Source: Galaxea fascicularis
Taxonomy: Eukaryota > Cnidaria > Anthozoa > Scleractinia > Euphylliidae
NCBI GenBank assembly: GCA_948470475.1
Contig: OX419342.1
Location: 7,206,996 to 7,270,995, forward strand
Length of the DNA: 64,000 nucleotides
Reading direction: 5' to 3'
Of the stretch, positions 48,601 through 57,401 are shown piece after piece. The notes beneath the pieces were generated by a model. It saw only the letters and a program-made list of their open reading frames with translations. It made no database searches and had not been told where the DNA came from. Within the stretch, counting starts at the first letter, position 1; every line of letters starts with the position of its first letter. The position numbers and the translations under genes are program-made.

Positions 48601-49891
48601 TTTCCGTAACAAAAGACCACACTAGATAGCTCAAGGACAGTGATATATTCTCTGGTAACTAAACTAGACCATTATGTTTGGTTTCCATTATATATCTAGT
48701 GCTAAGGTTTTGTTGTGTTTCACGGCACCCCGATGCCTCACAGGTTGAAAATGAATAGTCAATCAAACATTGTACTATCTTGAATTTGTTACCCTCGACA
48801 AAACTCCACACTCGTTTTTGGTAAGCAATATGAATTGATTGCGGCAAAATCGTGAAATATTATTGTCGTATTCTTTCTAGTTCCGGTTGAACCTCCATTT
48901 AATGTAAGTGCACGAAACACAAGTGCTTGGAGCTTGCTGGTAGAATGGGACTTTGACCCGGATGTTCGTCACGTGCTTGGCATCCTTCTGGGGTATCACG
49001 TGTTCTATCGCAATCTAAACGACAGTGGTGCATTATGGGAAAGCAAATTAGTGTGGGATCCCCTGGCCCGCCAAACGACATTGCTTGGTTTGGACGAGTA
49101 TCGAGATTACAACATAACTGTTAGTGCATTTACAAGGATGGGTGACGGGGTGAACTGTTCGTTTCTTGTAGCAAGGACGGATGAACACGGTAAGTTTTCC
49201 AAAAGTGTTTGATAATGAGCACGACCTGTCTTTTAATGTGTTGTGTGTCAGACCCTCATTGTGCTTAGCGTTCAAATCAGTGATGCTGCTATGGAAAAGG
49301 TTCGGAAGAAGGCGCAAGATGTAGGGGACGGGGACAGCTTTAGGCTCCTCACAATTTGCTAGAAACTCCGATTTCAGAAGGGCAACGAGGTCAGTGCGGA
49401 CCCGGTGCCATAGAAAACTGTAACAAAAATATGGCCTTTGCGTAAATGTTTTTTTGTATCGAAAGGAGTTGGCCACTTGACAGTTTCTGATAAGGCTGAA
49501 AAGCAATTGCAAGTCCTCCAGAATACAGGAATTGATTTGGTCCTGCACTTATCCTAACACTACTTATGCCACATGAATAAATTTACAGTTCCCAGAGGTC
49601 CTCCAAGTGACATAACTGCTTCAAATACAAGCTCGACCAGCTTGCGGGTGGACTGGGGGGAGGTACCATTTGCCGATCAGCTGGGTATCATCCGGGGATA
49701 CAGAGTGTTAATGTGGAGAACCAATCAGAGTAAAGATATCTTGGAAAACGTAACTGTGCTTTTTCCGTCACGCAATATCAGCTTCGAAAAGCTGGAAAAG
49801 TACACCAATTACACAATTCAGATTTTGGCTTTCACAGTTAAGGGAGACGGGCAAATAAGCGAGCAAGTTGTGGTCATCACCGATGAAGACA
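29001..49891 (+). CDS. LamG-SEA-FN3 extracellular protein, 14 exons, 3' end open
   Basis: Large secreted or membrane-anchored surface protein. Inferred exons: 29001-29085, 31290-31718, 34963-35214, 37567-37688, 38118-38185, 38871-39016, 39198-39503, 40646-40951, 41756-42064, 42930-43235, 45819-46118, 48108-48407, 48881-49189, 49589-49891. They join with consistent phase to about 1180 residues. Order: possible signal peptide (1-28), concanavalin/laminin-G-like domain (about 35-250), SEA-like domain (about 256-368), then eight FN3 domains of about 100 residues, each one exon of phase 1-1. Many NxS/T sites suggest glycosylation. No transmembrane or stop-bearing final exon was recognised, so the C-terminus, and whether this is an adhesion protein or a receptor with a cytoplasmic enzyme, stays unknown. 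Exon 1 is the least certain part; a longer exon 2 starting at the ATG at 31196 is the alternative. Confidence 0.8.
30678..30855. mobile_element. MITE with ~75-bp terminal inverted repeats
   Basis: AATAGGCCATTTCCGAGTTC.. is matched by ..GAACTCGGAAATGGCCTATT, with arms continuing through the GACTCGCTTTGAAGAGGA region. Lies in intron 1 of the FN3 gene. Confidence 0.9.
31290..31718 (+). CDS. LamG-like domain, first half
   Basis: About residues 29-172. HYWDFDQ at the start and CLFDPSNCAAGLSIAMFIKF are typical of cnidarian LamG/concanavalin-like domains. If no upstream exon is used, an in-frame ATG at 31196 gives a hydrophobic leader. Confidence 0.82.
32534..32720 (+). mobile_element. tRNA-derived SINE, third family, copy 1
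   Basis: The core has TTGGCTCAGTTGGTAGAGCG (A box) and GAGGTTCAAAGCCC (B box), followed by a non-tRNA tail. A degenerate relative is at 46978. Confidence 0.82.
33147..33223. repeat. ATT trinucleotide microsatellite
   Basis: More than 20 ATT-type units with a few interruptions. Confidence 0.95.
33828..33860. repeat. GACA tetranucleotide microsatellite
   Basis: Eight tandem GACA units. Confidence 0.95.
34213..34258. repeat. GAT trinucleotide microsatellite
   Basis: About 15 GAT units with one GAC. Confidence 0.95.
34963..35214 (+). CDS. LamG-like domain, second half
   Basis: About residues 172-256. Contains NSWTHLLITWDSTGKLNVYV and YFDNLAIWYQ, the family's last strands. Confidence 0.88.
36135..36663. 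repeat. Cluster of AAT/ATT microsatellites
   Basis: Four blocks at about 36135-36174, 36197-36238, 36343-36382 and 36613-36663. The first two are each followed by TTTAAAATC, so a larger unit containing the microsatellite seems to have duplicated. Confidence 0.9.
36640..36870 (-). mobile_element. tRNA-derived SINE, second family, - strand copy
   Basis: ACTCAGCCCACATATGACTC and GGCGAGCGGTTTCACCACTG are the reverse complement of parts of the 4043 copy. Confidence 0.72.
37042..37175. mobile_element. MITE-like inverted-repeat element
   Basis: CCACCGTACAG.. is matched by ..CTGTACGGTGG, with inner arms GTTTCAAGCGTTAGCC and GGCTAACGCTCGAAAC. Confidence 0.85.
37567..37688 (+). CDS. SEA-like domain, exon 1 of 3
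   Basis: About residues 256-296: TLLLKITLWDKQWDPNFGN and following, resembling the start of SEA domains. The frame that gives this is set by phase, not by the longest open frame here. Confidence 0.75.
38118..38185 (+). CDS. SEA-like domain, exon 2 of 3
   Basis: About residues 297-319, IKTIYDNSGSNNQPSQILVD. Only 68 bp, flanked by TTTCCCCAG and GTAAGT. Confidence 0.75.
38871..39016 (+). CDS. SEA-like domain, exon 3 of 3
   Basis: About residues 319-368, with NSGSVLAQVKITFAG matching the SEA signature (SxGSVxVxxxxxF) before a Cys-containing end. Confidence 0.78.
39198..39503 (+). CDS. FN3 domain 1
   Basis: Single phase 1-1 exon. Contains MGYTVLYKEKDEDEWW and LQPYTNYSFRVAPYS. Confidence 0.9.
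40210..40567. mobile_element. ~360-bp interspersed element, copy 2
   Basis: Close copy of 10199-10566 with both ends kept: AAGCTTCGGCAACGACGACG on the left and CGTCGTCGTTGCTTAAG on the right. Lies in the intron between FN3 domains 1 and 2. Confidence 0.85.
40646..40951 (+). CDS. FN3 domain 2
   Basis: Single phase 1-1 exon, divergent, with VFVRWNETSIP and LKAWVVYVVKISGV. Confidence 0.82.
41149..41450 (-). mobile_element. tRNA-like element bracketed by inverted arms, copy 3
   Basis: The - strand core runs GGCTTCATAGCTCAGTTGGT to GGTTCAAACCCCG, a good tRNA-like A/B box pair. The flanks AAGTCAAGGATGATCCTCGC and GCGAGGATCATCCTTCACTT are inverted copies of each other, so a SINE core sits inside a fold-back structure. 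Confidence 0.82.
41756..42064 (+). CDS. FN3 domain 3
   Basis: Single phase 1-1 exon starting VPSQGPRNIRIRHTS, upstream of the first ATG in the frame. Contains VQVTWGEV and YWLYGVRIKAFTRLGSGPLS. Confidence 0.88.
42731..42816. repeat. 86-bp element with inverted ends
   Basis: CGGTCTGTAATCATA is matched by TATGATTACAGACCG at the other end. Confidence 0.85.
42930..43235 (+). CDS. FN3 domain 4 (B subtype)
   Basis: Single phase 1-1 exon with WYFENNIRDVLGILTGFRIF, a motif shared with domain 7. Confidence 0.9.
44022..44405 (+). CDS. Open frame carried by the 1.64-kb transposon, unknown function
   Basis: From the ATG at 44022 it encodes 127 residues beginning MSEWRRYAAVQKAKRKGKK. It is charged, soluble, and without a membrane segment. 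EYVPFEHEEITIANIKDACK suggests a folded N-terminal domain. From memory only, similar N-termini occur in multicopy cnidarian predicted proteins, some with a C-terminal alpha-kinase domain; no kinase part is present here. The frame could also begin at 43980. Confidence 0.5.
   Translation: MSEWRRYAAVQKAKRKGKKTGEESTVAEEIVVQRMSADVSGKQQKYTRIGPQEYVPFEHEEITIANIKDACKKHFSPQIEKDLICDVLARERGPSCEKMAHITNRKVFYIRFIKREGVEAVSDEDGS
44397..44733 (-). pseudogene. 5' fragment of a transposon protein, with internal stop
   Basis: On the - strand from the ATG at 44731-44733 the frame reads MKTNMADSTWKEDDNLKEA, then about 25 residues on reaches a TAG after KRDFP, then continues WSIRTLDRRLRHFDIFYNDK and GPGKLLGYRAMHRKLRQEYG. 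From memory this resembles the N-terminus of a multicopy integrase-core-type protein of cnidarians and fish. The catalytic part is missing, so the copy is broken both by the stop and by truncation. Confidence 0.6.
45819..46118 (+). CDS. FN3 domain 5 (A subtype)
   Basis: Single phase 1-1 exon with NTSSTSLLVTWGEVPPAF and HGEVTGYRVRL, a motif set shared with domains 6 and 8. Confidence 0.92.
46978..47180 (+). mobile_element. tRNA-derived SINE, third family, copy 2
   Basis: CAGGTTGACTCAGTACGTAGAGC and GGGAGGTCGAGGGTCGAAAC are degenerate A and B boxes in the same layout as the 32534 copy. Confidence 0.72.
48108..48407 (+). CDS. FN3 domain 6 (A subtype)
   Basis: Single phase 1-1 exon with NTSSTSLKAVWGPVPVCC and HGIIRGYRLFL. 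Confidence 0.92.
48881..49189 (+). CDS. FN3 domain 7 (B subtype)
   Basis: Single phase 1-1 exon with WDFDPDVRHVLGILLGYHVF. Confidence 0.92.
49589..49891 (+). CDS. FN3 domain 8 (A subtype), last recognised exon
   Basis: Single phase 1-1 exon with NTSSTSLRVDWGEVPFAD and LGIIRGYRVLM. Ends TDED plus one base before GTAAGT. Without splicing the frame would stop at 49954-49956. Confidence 0.92.
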
Positions 49892-49949
49892 GTAAGTCAA
49901 GAACCCCTTTTTTAATGAAAAGTTACGTTCTGTATACTTGCTTTAACAT

Positions 49950-50128
49950 TCTGTAGAAAAAGGGCAAGTTTAAGTATCAACGTGAATCCATTTTTATGCG
50001 CGAGGCTATTTCTTTTGAAGTTCAACTCCCTAAAGATAGTATCTTTAGGGAGTTGAACTTCAAAAGAAATAGCCTCGCGCATAAAAATGGATTCACGTTG
50101 ATACTTAAACTTGCCCTTTTTCTACAGA
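49950..50128. repeat. Perfect 179-bp palindrome
   Basis: Arms of 89 nt match without a single mismatch around the single base 50039. The left arm includes GTAGAAAAAGGGCAAG; the right ends CTTGCCCTTTTTCTACAG. The first mismatch outside is at 49949/50129. Confidence 0.97.
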
Positions 50129-50244
50129 TTACGTGTTACAGCTACACTTTATATTTTAGAGGTTAAACTGCACTATTAGCTGTGGTCTTTCAGTGACGTA
50201 CATCAACAAGTCGCCTTGTCTCAAAGACTTCCATTATAAAACAC

Positions 50245-50371
50245 GTCTGGGCCGGGTTGCTCGACGCATGGTTAGTGCTAACCATTGGTTAAGTTGTATT
50301 AAAACCTATAGGTTGTCATGGTAGTTAACCTGGGTTAGCGCTAACCATGTTTCGAGCAACGAGACCCAGAC
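50245..50371. mobile_element. MITE-like inverted-repeat element
   Basis: GTCTGGGCCGGGTTGCTCGA.. is matched by ..TTCGAGCAACGAGACCCAGAC, with inner GGTTAGTGCTAACC and GGTTAGCGCTAACC palindromes. Confidence 0.87.
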
Positions 50372-50639
50372 AATTAGCAATTTATGGTTAGAAACGGTTT
50401 CCAGAATTACTTTGTGAGTCTTGTAGAGACCGTTAACTCTCTGTACATTGCTTCAGCGCATTTTCGTCCCAAATTTTCAGCACCAGCCTGCGCGCTACAT
50501 TTGATCGTTTATCAAGCTCAGCAACAAAATATTTTCGAGAAAACGCTGCAGGAAATATAGTCAAGCTTTGGTTATCTTATTGTTCGAAAGAACGTTTTGA
50601 ACTCACGCTGTTGCGTAATGGACTGTTATTGGATCTTTC

Positions 50640-50890
50640 TTCCACGCAGTCCCTTTACCTTAGTGGCTGATAGAGGATACAGCTGGCAGCTGAGAAGTCA
50701 AAAGTTTGATCGCTCGTTTTTGGGTTCTTTCGAATATACTGTAAAGCTAAAAAACCAACAAAATTGCTCCCCTGAACTGTCGCTCTCCACTTGCAATGGT
50801 TTTGACCAATTTTACGTTTCTGCTCCAAACGGCATATGTTTGACTAACCGTACTCAATGGTTCTAGAGCCATCAATTAAGGGAGCTGAGA
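50640..50890. repeat. Duplicate of the upstream flank of the GPCR at 53030
   Basis: Matches about 54050-54300 in the same orientation, sharing CCACGCAGTCCC, GAGGTCAAAAGTTTGATCG-like and TTGCTCCCCTGAACTGT blocks. An 89-codon open frame here is not kept open in the other copy, so it is probably not coding. Confidence 0.8.
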
Positions 50891-51606
50891 GCGACAGGTA
50901 GTCTGCCATCTGTAATTGTGTATGGGTCTTAAAACTTTGGAACATCTGGAACGCGACTAACCTGCAATCTTTATCTTATGGAAGATGCACGCAGCATTAA
51001 ATTTATAATTAAAATTCTGGAGACCCTGAACCCAAGCGTGATAAATAGTAAAAAACAAAATAAAACAAAACAAAAGGCTCAAGCACAAACACACGAGGTG
51101 TGGTCCGTGGAATGGTTATTTCCTAATATTGAGATCGGCTTGGGCCTTTGATTTGGATCCTTTGGGTAAAGTTAGCTCTCCGACTGTCTAAAAACATAAC
51201 AAGATATTTATCTATTTCAGTCGCTGCTAACTTTAAGAGGATATTTCCTGATTTGTTTTTCAAACATCTCAAAGTGTAAATCAAGTATATTTAAAGGAAA
51301 TGCCGATCGGTTCTATTCCCTGGAAGAAAAAGGAGGTTGATCGAAATTTCTACAGACATCATTTTCAGGAAATAAATGATGCTGCTGTTGAATAGTTTGG
51401 TGCAAATTAGGGTCATGCAAATTAGATCGCTCGAGCCAATAATTTTACGTCGGTCATTAATCTGTGCTTGAAATTATAATCGCGAGGGAGCTGATATCAA
51501 CAGTTACGCCGTTGCTCCTTGCAAAGCCAAAGTAGTTTGTCGATTCCAATTCTTTCCACCATTTTGGTGCCCTACGTGTAGTCGCACACACCTCTCGGGG
51601 TGGGCA

Positions 51607-51625
51607 AGGGGGGGGGGGGGGGGCG
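51607..51625. repeat. Poly-G run
   Basis: About 17 consecutive G residues. Confidence 0.9.
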
Positions 51626-53029
51626 GAGTACGCCTACACGGAAGCTAGAATGCGAATCGGAGATAGCAAAAAAGGGCGACGCGAGTATATTGATTATTCA
51701 AATGACCAGTCGCTTAAGAATAATGTCCAGCTGTCGAGATGGTGGACAAGTTCCCAACTGGAGATTTGAGGCCGGTGTAAGAAACGGATTGACAAGAAGC
51801 GTAGGAGTGCACAAAATTTGAAATGTAGAAGGCAGCTGCGAGTGGGAGCCTAAAATTAATGCTCCGTCGGTAAGAAATAATCTTATATTACCTTCTGGTT
51901 GGTCTGATCGCTGTTTGTTGACAGGGGATTACTATAAACTTTGACACCTTGGAGGAAATTCAACTGGTAATTTGCATATAGCTGACTGAAGTGCAGAAAC
52001 AGGATAAATGTTTACTACGATTTGGGTTGGCAAAGCAGGATGTGAAAACTGACCAGAAGTATTTTAAGATAAAAGTTGATCTCAAGGTTAAAAATCAAAA
52101 CAAAAATAAACAGGTTGAGGGTTTCAGTGTCATCCTCATCGATCGGAGAGTATAACGTACGTCACGACACTATGCCTACGTAAGAGCCGCTCTGTTCTTT
52201 GACAGGTTTTAGTTGGCAAATGAAGCGAAAAGGAAAGATAGTGTATGTCATACACTCGTTCACCCCATCCTGATGTTTTGCCAATTGCTGGTTGGAATAC
52301 GCGGCCGAAGACTCTAAATCTGCACAATCACCGTCTTAAACCATGACAAAATTAAAAAATACTTGCCCTGCATGCGTCTGGTAAAGAGTTTCGCTAGCAT
52401 TTTTCAGTAAGAGCCGTCATCTTTAATCGGCAACGAACCCAGCATTTGCTGCTTCTCTTCTCCAGTGATTGTGATCTGGTTATTTGCAGACACTAGAACG
52501 ATTGTTTTTCCACTGTTTTGCACGAGATTGGTTGTTAGTACAGGTTACTGACAATATAATCACTCGCAAGCCGAATAACAGTCTCTCTTGACGAGCTTAA
52601 TCATTAAAACAGAATCAATGATGAGTACGTCTTGAAGAAAAACAAAACAGGGAAACATCAAATAATCGGCAAAAATTCTGCCAAATAATAACGCTGTTTC
52701 GATCTCAAAAACTAAATTTAATTTTACTCTACTGGGAATACTCTTTTTCACAAAAAGGGATAACTATAAGTTATTGATAGGGCTACCAGTACCAAGCCAC
52801 TACTTGCTAGCTACTACTACGATATACACAAACGTTTTTCATCAACTTCAGTTCATTACCCATTCCCTTTGGAAGAGTAAAATATGTTGTCATTAAATTC
52901 TGTAAACCGCACTAGGTAACGGCCATCCGTGCACGGTGGTCATGTTAACAATTGGTTTCACGGTTATCTTGAATGACAGTTATTATTTATGGCATGTACC
53001 GTCAGCCTTTCTATAGAACTGACCGAACC

Positions 53030-53959
53030 CTACCAGCAAATACACTGCTTTATCATCTCCTTTACTGCTTGTCTCACTTCTTTGATCTTGAAGCAGTAAA
53101 GAATTGGGTTTATTGATGAGTTTAGATAATTAAAAGTTAAAGTAAATTCTAAAGCAATGTACGTAGCTGAAGACATCTGTTCTAGATCTGTCGATGCCCA
53201 TGCTATTACTGGTGGTAAATAACAAGCAACTAATGCTATCTGTAACCACAACGCCGTAGACACAGCTTTTCTGTAACGCGCTATGTTCAATTGGCTTGAA
53301 GCGCTTGGTTGTCCCTCAATACTGTCTTGAATCTGAGTTAGACTACGGCGCATCCGGAGAAAAATTCTTGTGTGAGAGTAAATTGACGCTGTTAGGCAAA
53401 TAAGTACAACAGCTCTGCTATACCATTGTGGTATCTGATGGTTCCAAAGGAACATTAAGATAGCAACAATAGAAGCCACCCAAAACAACGTTACAGTTCC
53501 ACAAGTTCGCCTCAAAGTGACAATCTGTTTGTATCTGAGACCTAACAGCAAGGCGAGAAGTCGATCCACACTTATGGCTGTCAATGTCAACACCGACACT
53601 AACGAGAGTATGGAACTTGTAATCAATGATGTGACTGCTGCGAAGTGACAAACGCTCATGTGTTGGGACAACAAAGACATCCAGTAGATCACTTGGATAG
53701 GCTCCGAAACGATTCCGACGCAGAGATCTGTTGAAGCAAGGTTACGAAGCAAGAGTTTGGAGGGTGGGTGAAGTGAAGTCTCCTTGTGAAGGGCGACTAG
53801 GATCAGAGTATTCCCCAGAAAGGCAGTGATGGACAGCAAAATGTGTACGGCTGCAAGAAAAATCAGCTGGCTGTGTAGTTTTTCATTTAGTTCTGCCGAG
53901 CAGTAAAGTTCTCTCATTGATTTCTGGTGTGAATCGTCAATAGCGTTGGCGTTATCCAT
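53030..53959 (-). CDS. Intronless rhodopsin-family (class A) GPCR
   Basis: 309-residue plasma-membrane receptor with seven hydrophobic segments: TM1 with GNTLILVAL, TM2 with RNLASTDLCVG, TM3 ending SVDRLLAL (a DRL version of DRY), TM5 around residues 185-205, TM6 with ACYLPP (CWxP lacks its Trp), TM7 with NSSINPILYCF (NPxxY). The second extracellular loop is very short and has no cysteine, so the usual TM3-loop disulfide cannot form. This combination recalls the melanocortin/adenosine/cannabinoid-like group, which cnidarians have expanded; the ligand cannot be told. A single exon with ATG at 53957-53959. A paralogue lies at 61203-62135 on the same strand. Confidence 0.93.
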   Translation of the reverse strand: MDNANAIDDSHQKSMRELYCSAELNEKLHSQLIFLAAVHILLSITAFLGNTLILVALHKETSLHPPSKLLLRNLASTDLCVGIVSEPIQVIYWMSLLSQHMSVCHFAAVTSLITSSILSLVSVLTLTAISVDRLLALLLGLRYKQIVTLRRTCGTVTLFWVASIVAILMFLWNHQIPQWYSRAVVLICLTASIYSHTRIFLRMRRSLTQIQDSIEGQPSASSQLNIARYRKAVSTALWLQIALVACYLPPVIAWASTDLEQMSSATYIALEFTLTFNYLNSSINPILYCFKIKEVRQAVKEMIKQCICW

Positions 53960-56084
53960 TTTGCTGGGTTACGTTAAGGTTGAAATTTCGAGCAAGCAGG
54001 AATGGTTTGAACAAGAAGTCGCAGATTGTGAGGGGGCGTTTTATGGTATTGCCCTCCACGCAGTCCCTATGTCTTAGAGGCTGATAGAGCATAGAGCTGG
54101 CCGCTGAGAGGTCAAAAGTTTGATCGGCCGTTTTTTGTGTCCTTTCGAGTATTCGACTAAAGCAGATATCTTTTGTAAAGCTAAAATATAAACGAAATTG
54201 CTCCCCTGAACTGTTACTCTCCACTTGCAATTGTTTTCTCCAAACGGCAAGTGTTTCACTAACCGTTTTCAATCGTTCTGGAGCTGTCAGTCAACGAGAC
54301 CTCTGGAACAATTTGCGCATGCCAGTCACTGCTAATAACGAATTAGTTCACCACTAAATAGACAGAAAAGTCCCTAAAAATTGATGTCTTGCGCCTGTTA
54401 ATTAAAAAAGGCGCCAACCAGCAAGTAAAACGATGATATTTTGCCCGAGGTGATCTTACTGATATTGATGAATGGTTGAAACAAATTTGGAACAAGGGAC
54501 CAAAAAGTGTGGGTTTCTTTACATTGGGACTTTCCTTGCTTGGTGTTGATCTGTCTGTCTTTGCCTAGAGCTTTAGATCAAGAAAAACCAACAGATTTCA
54601 ATTTTGACAGCTATTTTAAGTCACCAACTAACATATGCGATATTTCTTGATAGTTAACGAAATATCTCATATGATACTTTATATACCTGACCATTTGGGG
54701 TAGTCCATTTATTATCCGTGATGAACAAGGAAAAATCGTCTTTCTACGTGATTTCCTGCCCTCTTAGTGTTGCTTGTTAAAGAAAATCGAGAACTACCTT
54801 TTCTATTCACATTTTGCCATGTCACTGTGAGTGGTCTCTAAGGTCAGCTCGATCTAAGGATTACGAGAGAAGGGTAATCATACTGTTTGGGCGTATGTAA
54901 GCGAAAGTCATGAGTTGTTCTCGATGAATTCAGTTTGCTCGATTTCCCTTCCTCGCCCGTCTGAATTTACAACAGACATAAAAAATACTGATATGGTTAC
55001 TGTAGGACTGGTGGCAAGGAAGCACAAAATACCTTTCTTAGCTTAGACAGATATACGAGTTGTCAGTGAAACTAACTACCAGCTTCCTTTTTGCGGTGAT
55101 CGCCTGTAGCATACTAACATTTTATACGTTGTAAACGACATCACCTGTTTACTACAAATTTACTGCGGGTAAATTAAATATTGATGGGTGCTGCTTTTTC
55201 GGCTTGGCTATTTACCTGGAGTTTTGAAAACAGAGTCCGCCGCGGATTTCCATACTGAGCCTTGTTAATTTAGTGCTTACGTATACTGATTTGTTGAATT
55301 TTGAATGTTGCCTTTAGAACAAATACCGTACCCCTTATTTGTGGTTTCAGTATCGTGATGTTTTCTGTTCAAGCAAATATCGCTGACGACATTATTTTGT
55401 TCTTCAAATTAAAACAGCTGACTCATACCTTTTGAATATGTTGATTAATACTTAAAAGCGCCCTCTTTAGCAAGTCATGGAGTAAACAAATTAAAGATGG
55501 GGTTGAAATGAAATGACAACATGCAATAGCAAGATGATTTCGTGTTTGAAACCATTTTCGCAAAATTCGAGAAAGCCGATTGTGTGTAGCTCCTGCGAGG
55601 GTTTGGTGTCAGCTGTGATGTCTGGCGTTGGTGGACTGATTAAACTGTCCTTTCGGAGGACACTGGAAGAGGTTAAGAATGACCACAAACAACGGATGTC
55701 TTTCTTGTGTTTATCTGTTGTTTGCCAAGTTTGTGACATGAAAGAGATGGTATCGATTAAAAAAGTGTTTTCTAAGTTACAAAAAAACCTTACCTGTAGG
55801 ATGACACTGAGTGTAGGTTACATGTGATTGAAAATCGTGAAAACGAACTAAATTTCTGTTGTTAACAGAATAGAAGGCCAGTAGTAATCAATTAGCATGA
55901 TATCCTTAGTTCATTTTAAGCACGGGGCCCCTGTGATAAGAAGTAGAAAGGAAGAACTAAATAATGTGCATCATAAATCGTCGTTTATAGAAGCATGGTG
56001 CTGTTTTCAATCGAGTTGAAAACAAATTTACGCAATTACTAGCTATGACCAAACCCAACAGAAATAAACCGTGTTATGAGCCGA

Positions 56085-56275
56085 TCAGGATACGAAGTAT
56101 TTACATGCAGCCAGCGCGAAGCGCGAGAAAAAGCATGCGAGCGAGTTACGACTGGTCAGTTTTGGTTTCGCTTCTCATTGGTTGAGAAAATGGCGCGAGT
56201 TTTACCAATCAATCACAGAGCGAAGTGTAGCCGGCACACAAAGCAATGGAAACGGTCGACGCCCAATTGAAAACC
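56085..56275 (-). repeat. Interspersed repeat with CCAAT-like motifs, copy 4
   Basis: Reverse orientation relative to the copies in the channel introns. Shares GGTTTCGCTTCTCATTGGTTGA-like and GGCGCGAGTTTTACCAATCA blocks. Confidence 0.7.
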
Positions 56276-57309
56276 GCTCAATGCGGCGAACAATTTTATT
56301 GTAAACAGATCTTTCCTTAAATATATTTGAGAAAGGACTGAAGTCGTTTAGATGACGGTTACTCGTTCCGACCACTTACCCGGGAGCTCCTGTTGACCAA
56401 CAACACGGCCACTAGTTTGGCTTCGAAAGGTCTTATTCTTGATGTCTGCACAACATTGGGCACACAGGAAGAACGTTGCAATATTCATTTACCAAACGCG
56501 ATAGCCGTTACAAGCCAAGGTTACTTAGTATAAATATAAAGTTGCCAAAAATACTTGGTTCGAGGCCAAGAAAAGTTTGCGTTTATGACCAGATGTACGC
56601 CGGCATTACCAAAAACCCGGGTTAGAAAAGCAAATAGTTTTTAGCCACGCGAAGACGTTTTTGGCATTCGATTTCTCTTTAATTTTTTTAAATCGAAAAT
56701 CCGTTTCGCCAGTATTTCCTCGACAGAGTGAGACGTACGGTGGTGATTACGCCGTCCGCGTTTTGAATTTGTAAACAGCGCAGGTCGGGTGGCTTGGCGA
56801 AAGTCGTAGGAAGACTTTTCTGGACGCCCTGTTAAGTCAGGATGTGTAGTAGCTGTCACTTTGGTCACACCCCTGTTTCCTCGGGGAGCAAATCAATCAC
56901 CATCGCCTTCAGAACTGCAAACCAATCACAGCGTCCGTTCTTCAACGACGAAGTGAAGCCTCTGTGAGGCAAAGGTTAATTACATGCAAATTATTCCACT
57001 CTTATGGGTTAATGTGCAAGCATTACACGAGAGAACGCCATTAATCAGTGCCATGACATGCAAGGCTTGCTCACAGAACTAAAGCTTACGTAATTAATTT
57101 CTGCAATAAGGTGACAATGTCAGAAAGAACGCTGAAGGTTTCTTGAAAATAATTAGTGACCATCGTTAAAGGTTCTTTAACTCTTTTCCAGCGGGACTCC
57201 AATATCCGGTTCCCCAGGGAGTCATTTTGTACAGAAGCACCGTTGCTGCTTTTAGAATTTGAAAGTTGAAATGAACCGTTGTTACTGCCAAATGTTCAGC
57301 TGTTTGAAC

Positions 57310-57401
57310 AACCTCGTCCCCAGGGCTTTTCCCTAGAAAGAAAAATGGCAGCGTGAATGGCCGTCATTTTTCTGTCTAGGGAAAAGCCCTGGGAACGAGG
57401 T
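57310..57401. repeat. 92-bp hairpin element
   Basis: ACCTCGTCCCCAGGGCTTTT is matched by AAAAGCCCTGGGAACGAGGT, with CCCTAG/CTAGGG and AAAAATG../..CATTTTT continuing inward. Confidence 0.9.

Larger units (their letters stand above)
49892..53029. other. Region between FN3 gene and first GPCR
   Basis: Contains the perfect palindrome at 49950-50128, a MITE at 50245-50371, a fragment duplicated from the GPCR upstream flank (about 50640-50890), and a poly-G run at about 51607-51625. I searched for a terminal exon of the FN3 gene and found only short, unconvincing candidates after acceptors at 50127 and 51230. Confidence 0.6.

Noticed and set aside
50597..50866. 89-codon + strand frame as a coding exon
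   Set aside because: The duplicate of this sequence at 54050-54300 has a stop early in the same frame, so coding is not conserved.
51230..51280. Terminal exon of the FN3 gene after the acceptor at 51230
   Set aside because: The phase allows a short tail ending in a stop, but it lacks a membrane segment or any feature to support it.
53952..54272. 106-codon frame upstream of GPCR 1 as an N-terminal extension or second gene
   Set aside because: It ends just past the receptor ATG in another frame, has no domain, and its duplicate at 50640 does not keep the frame.
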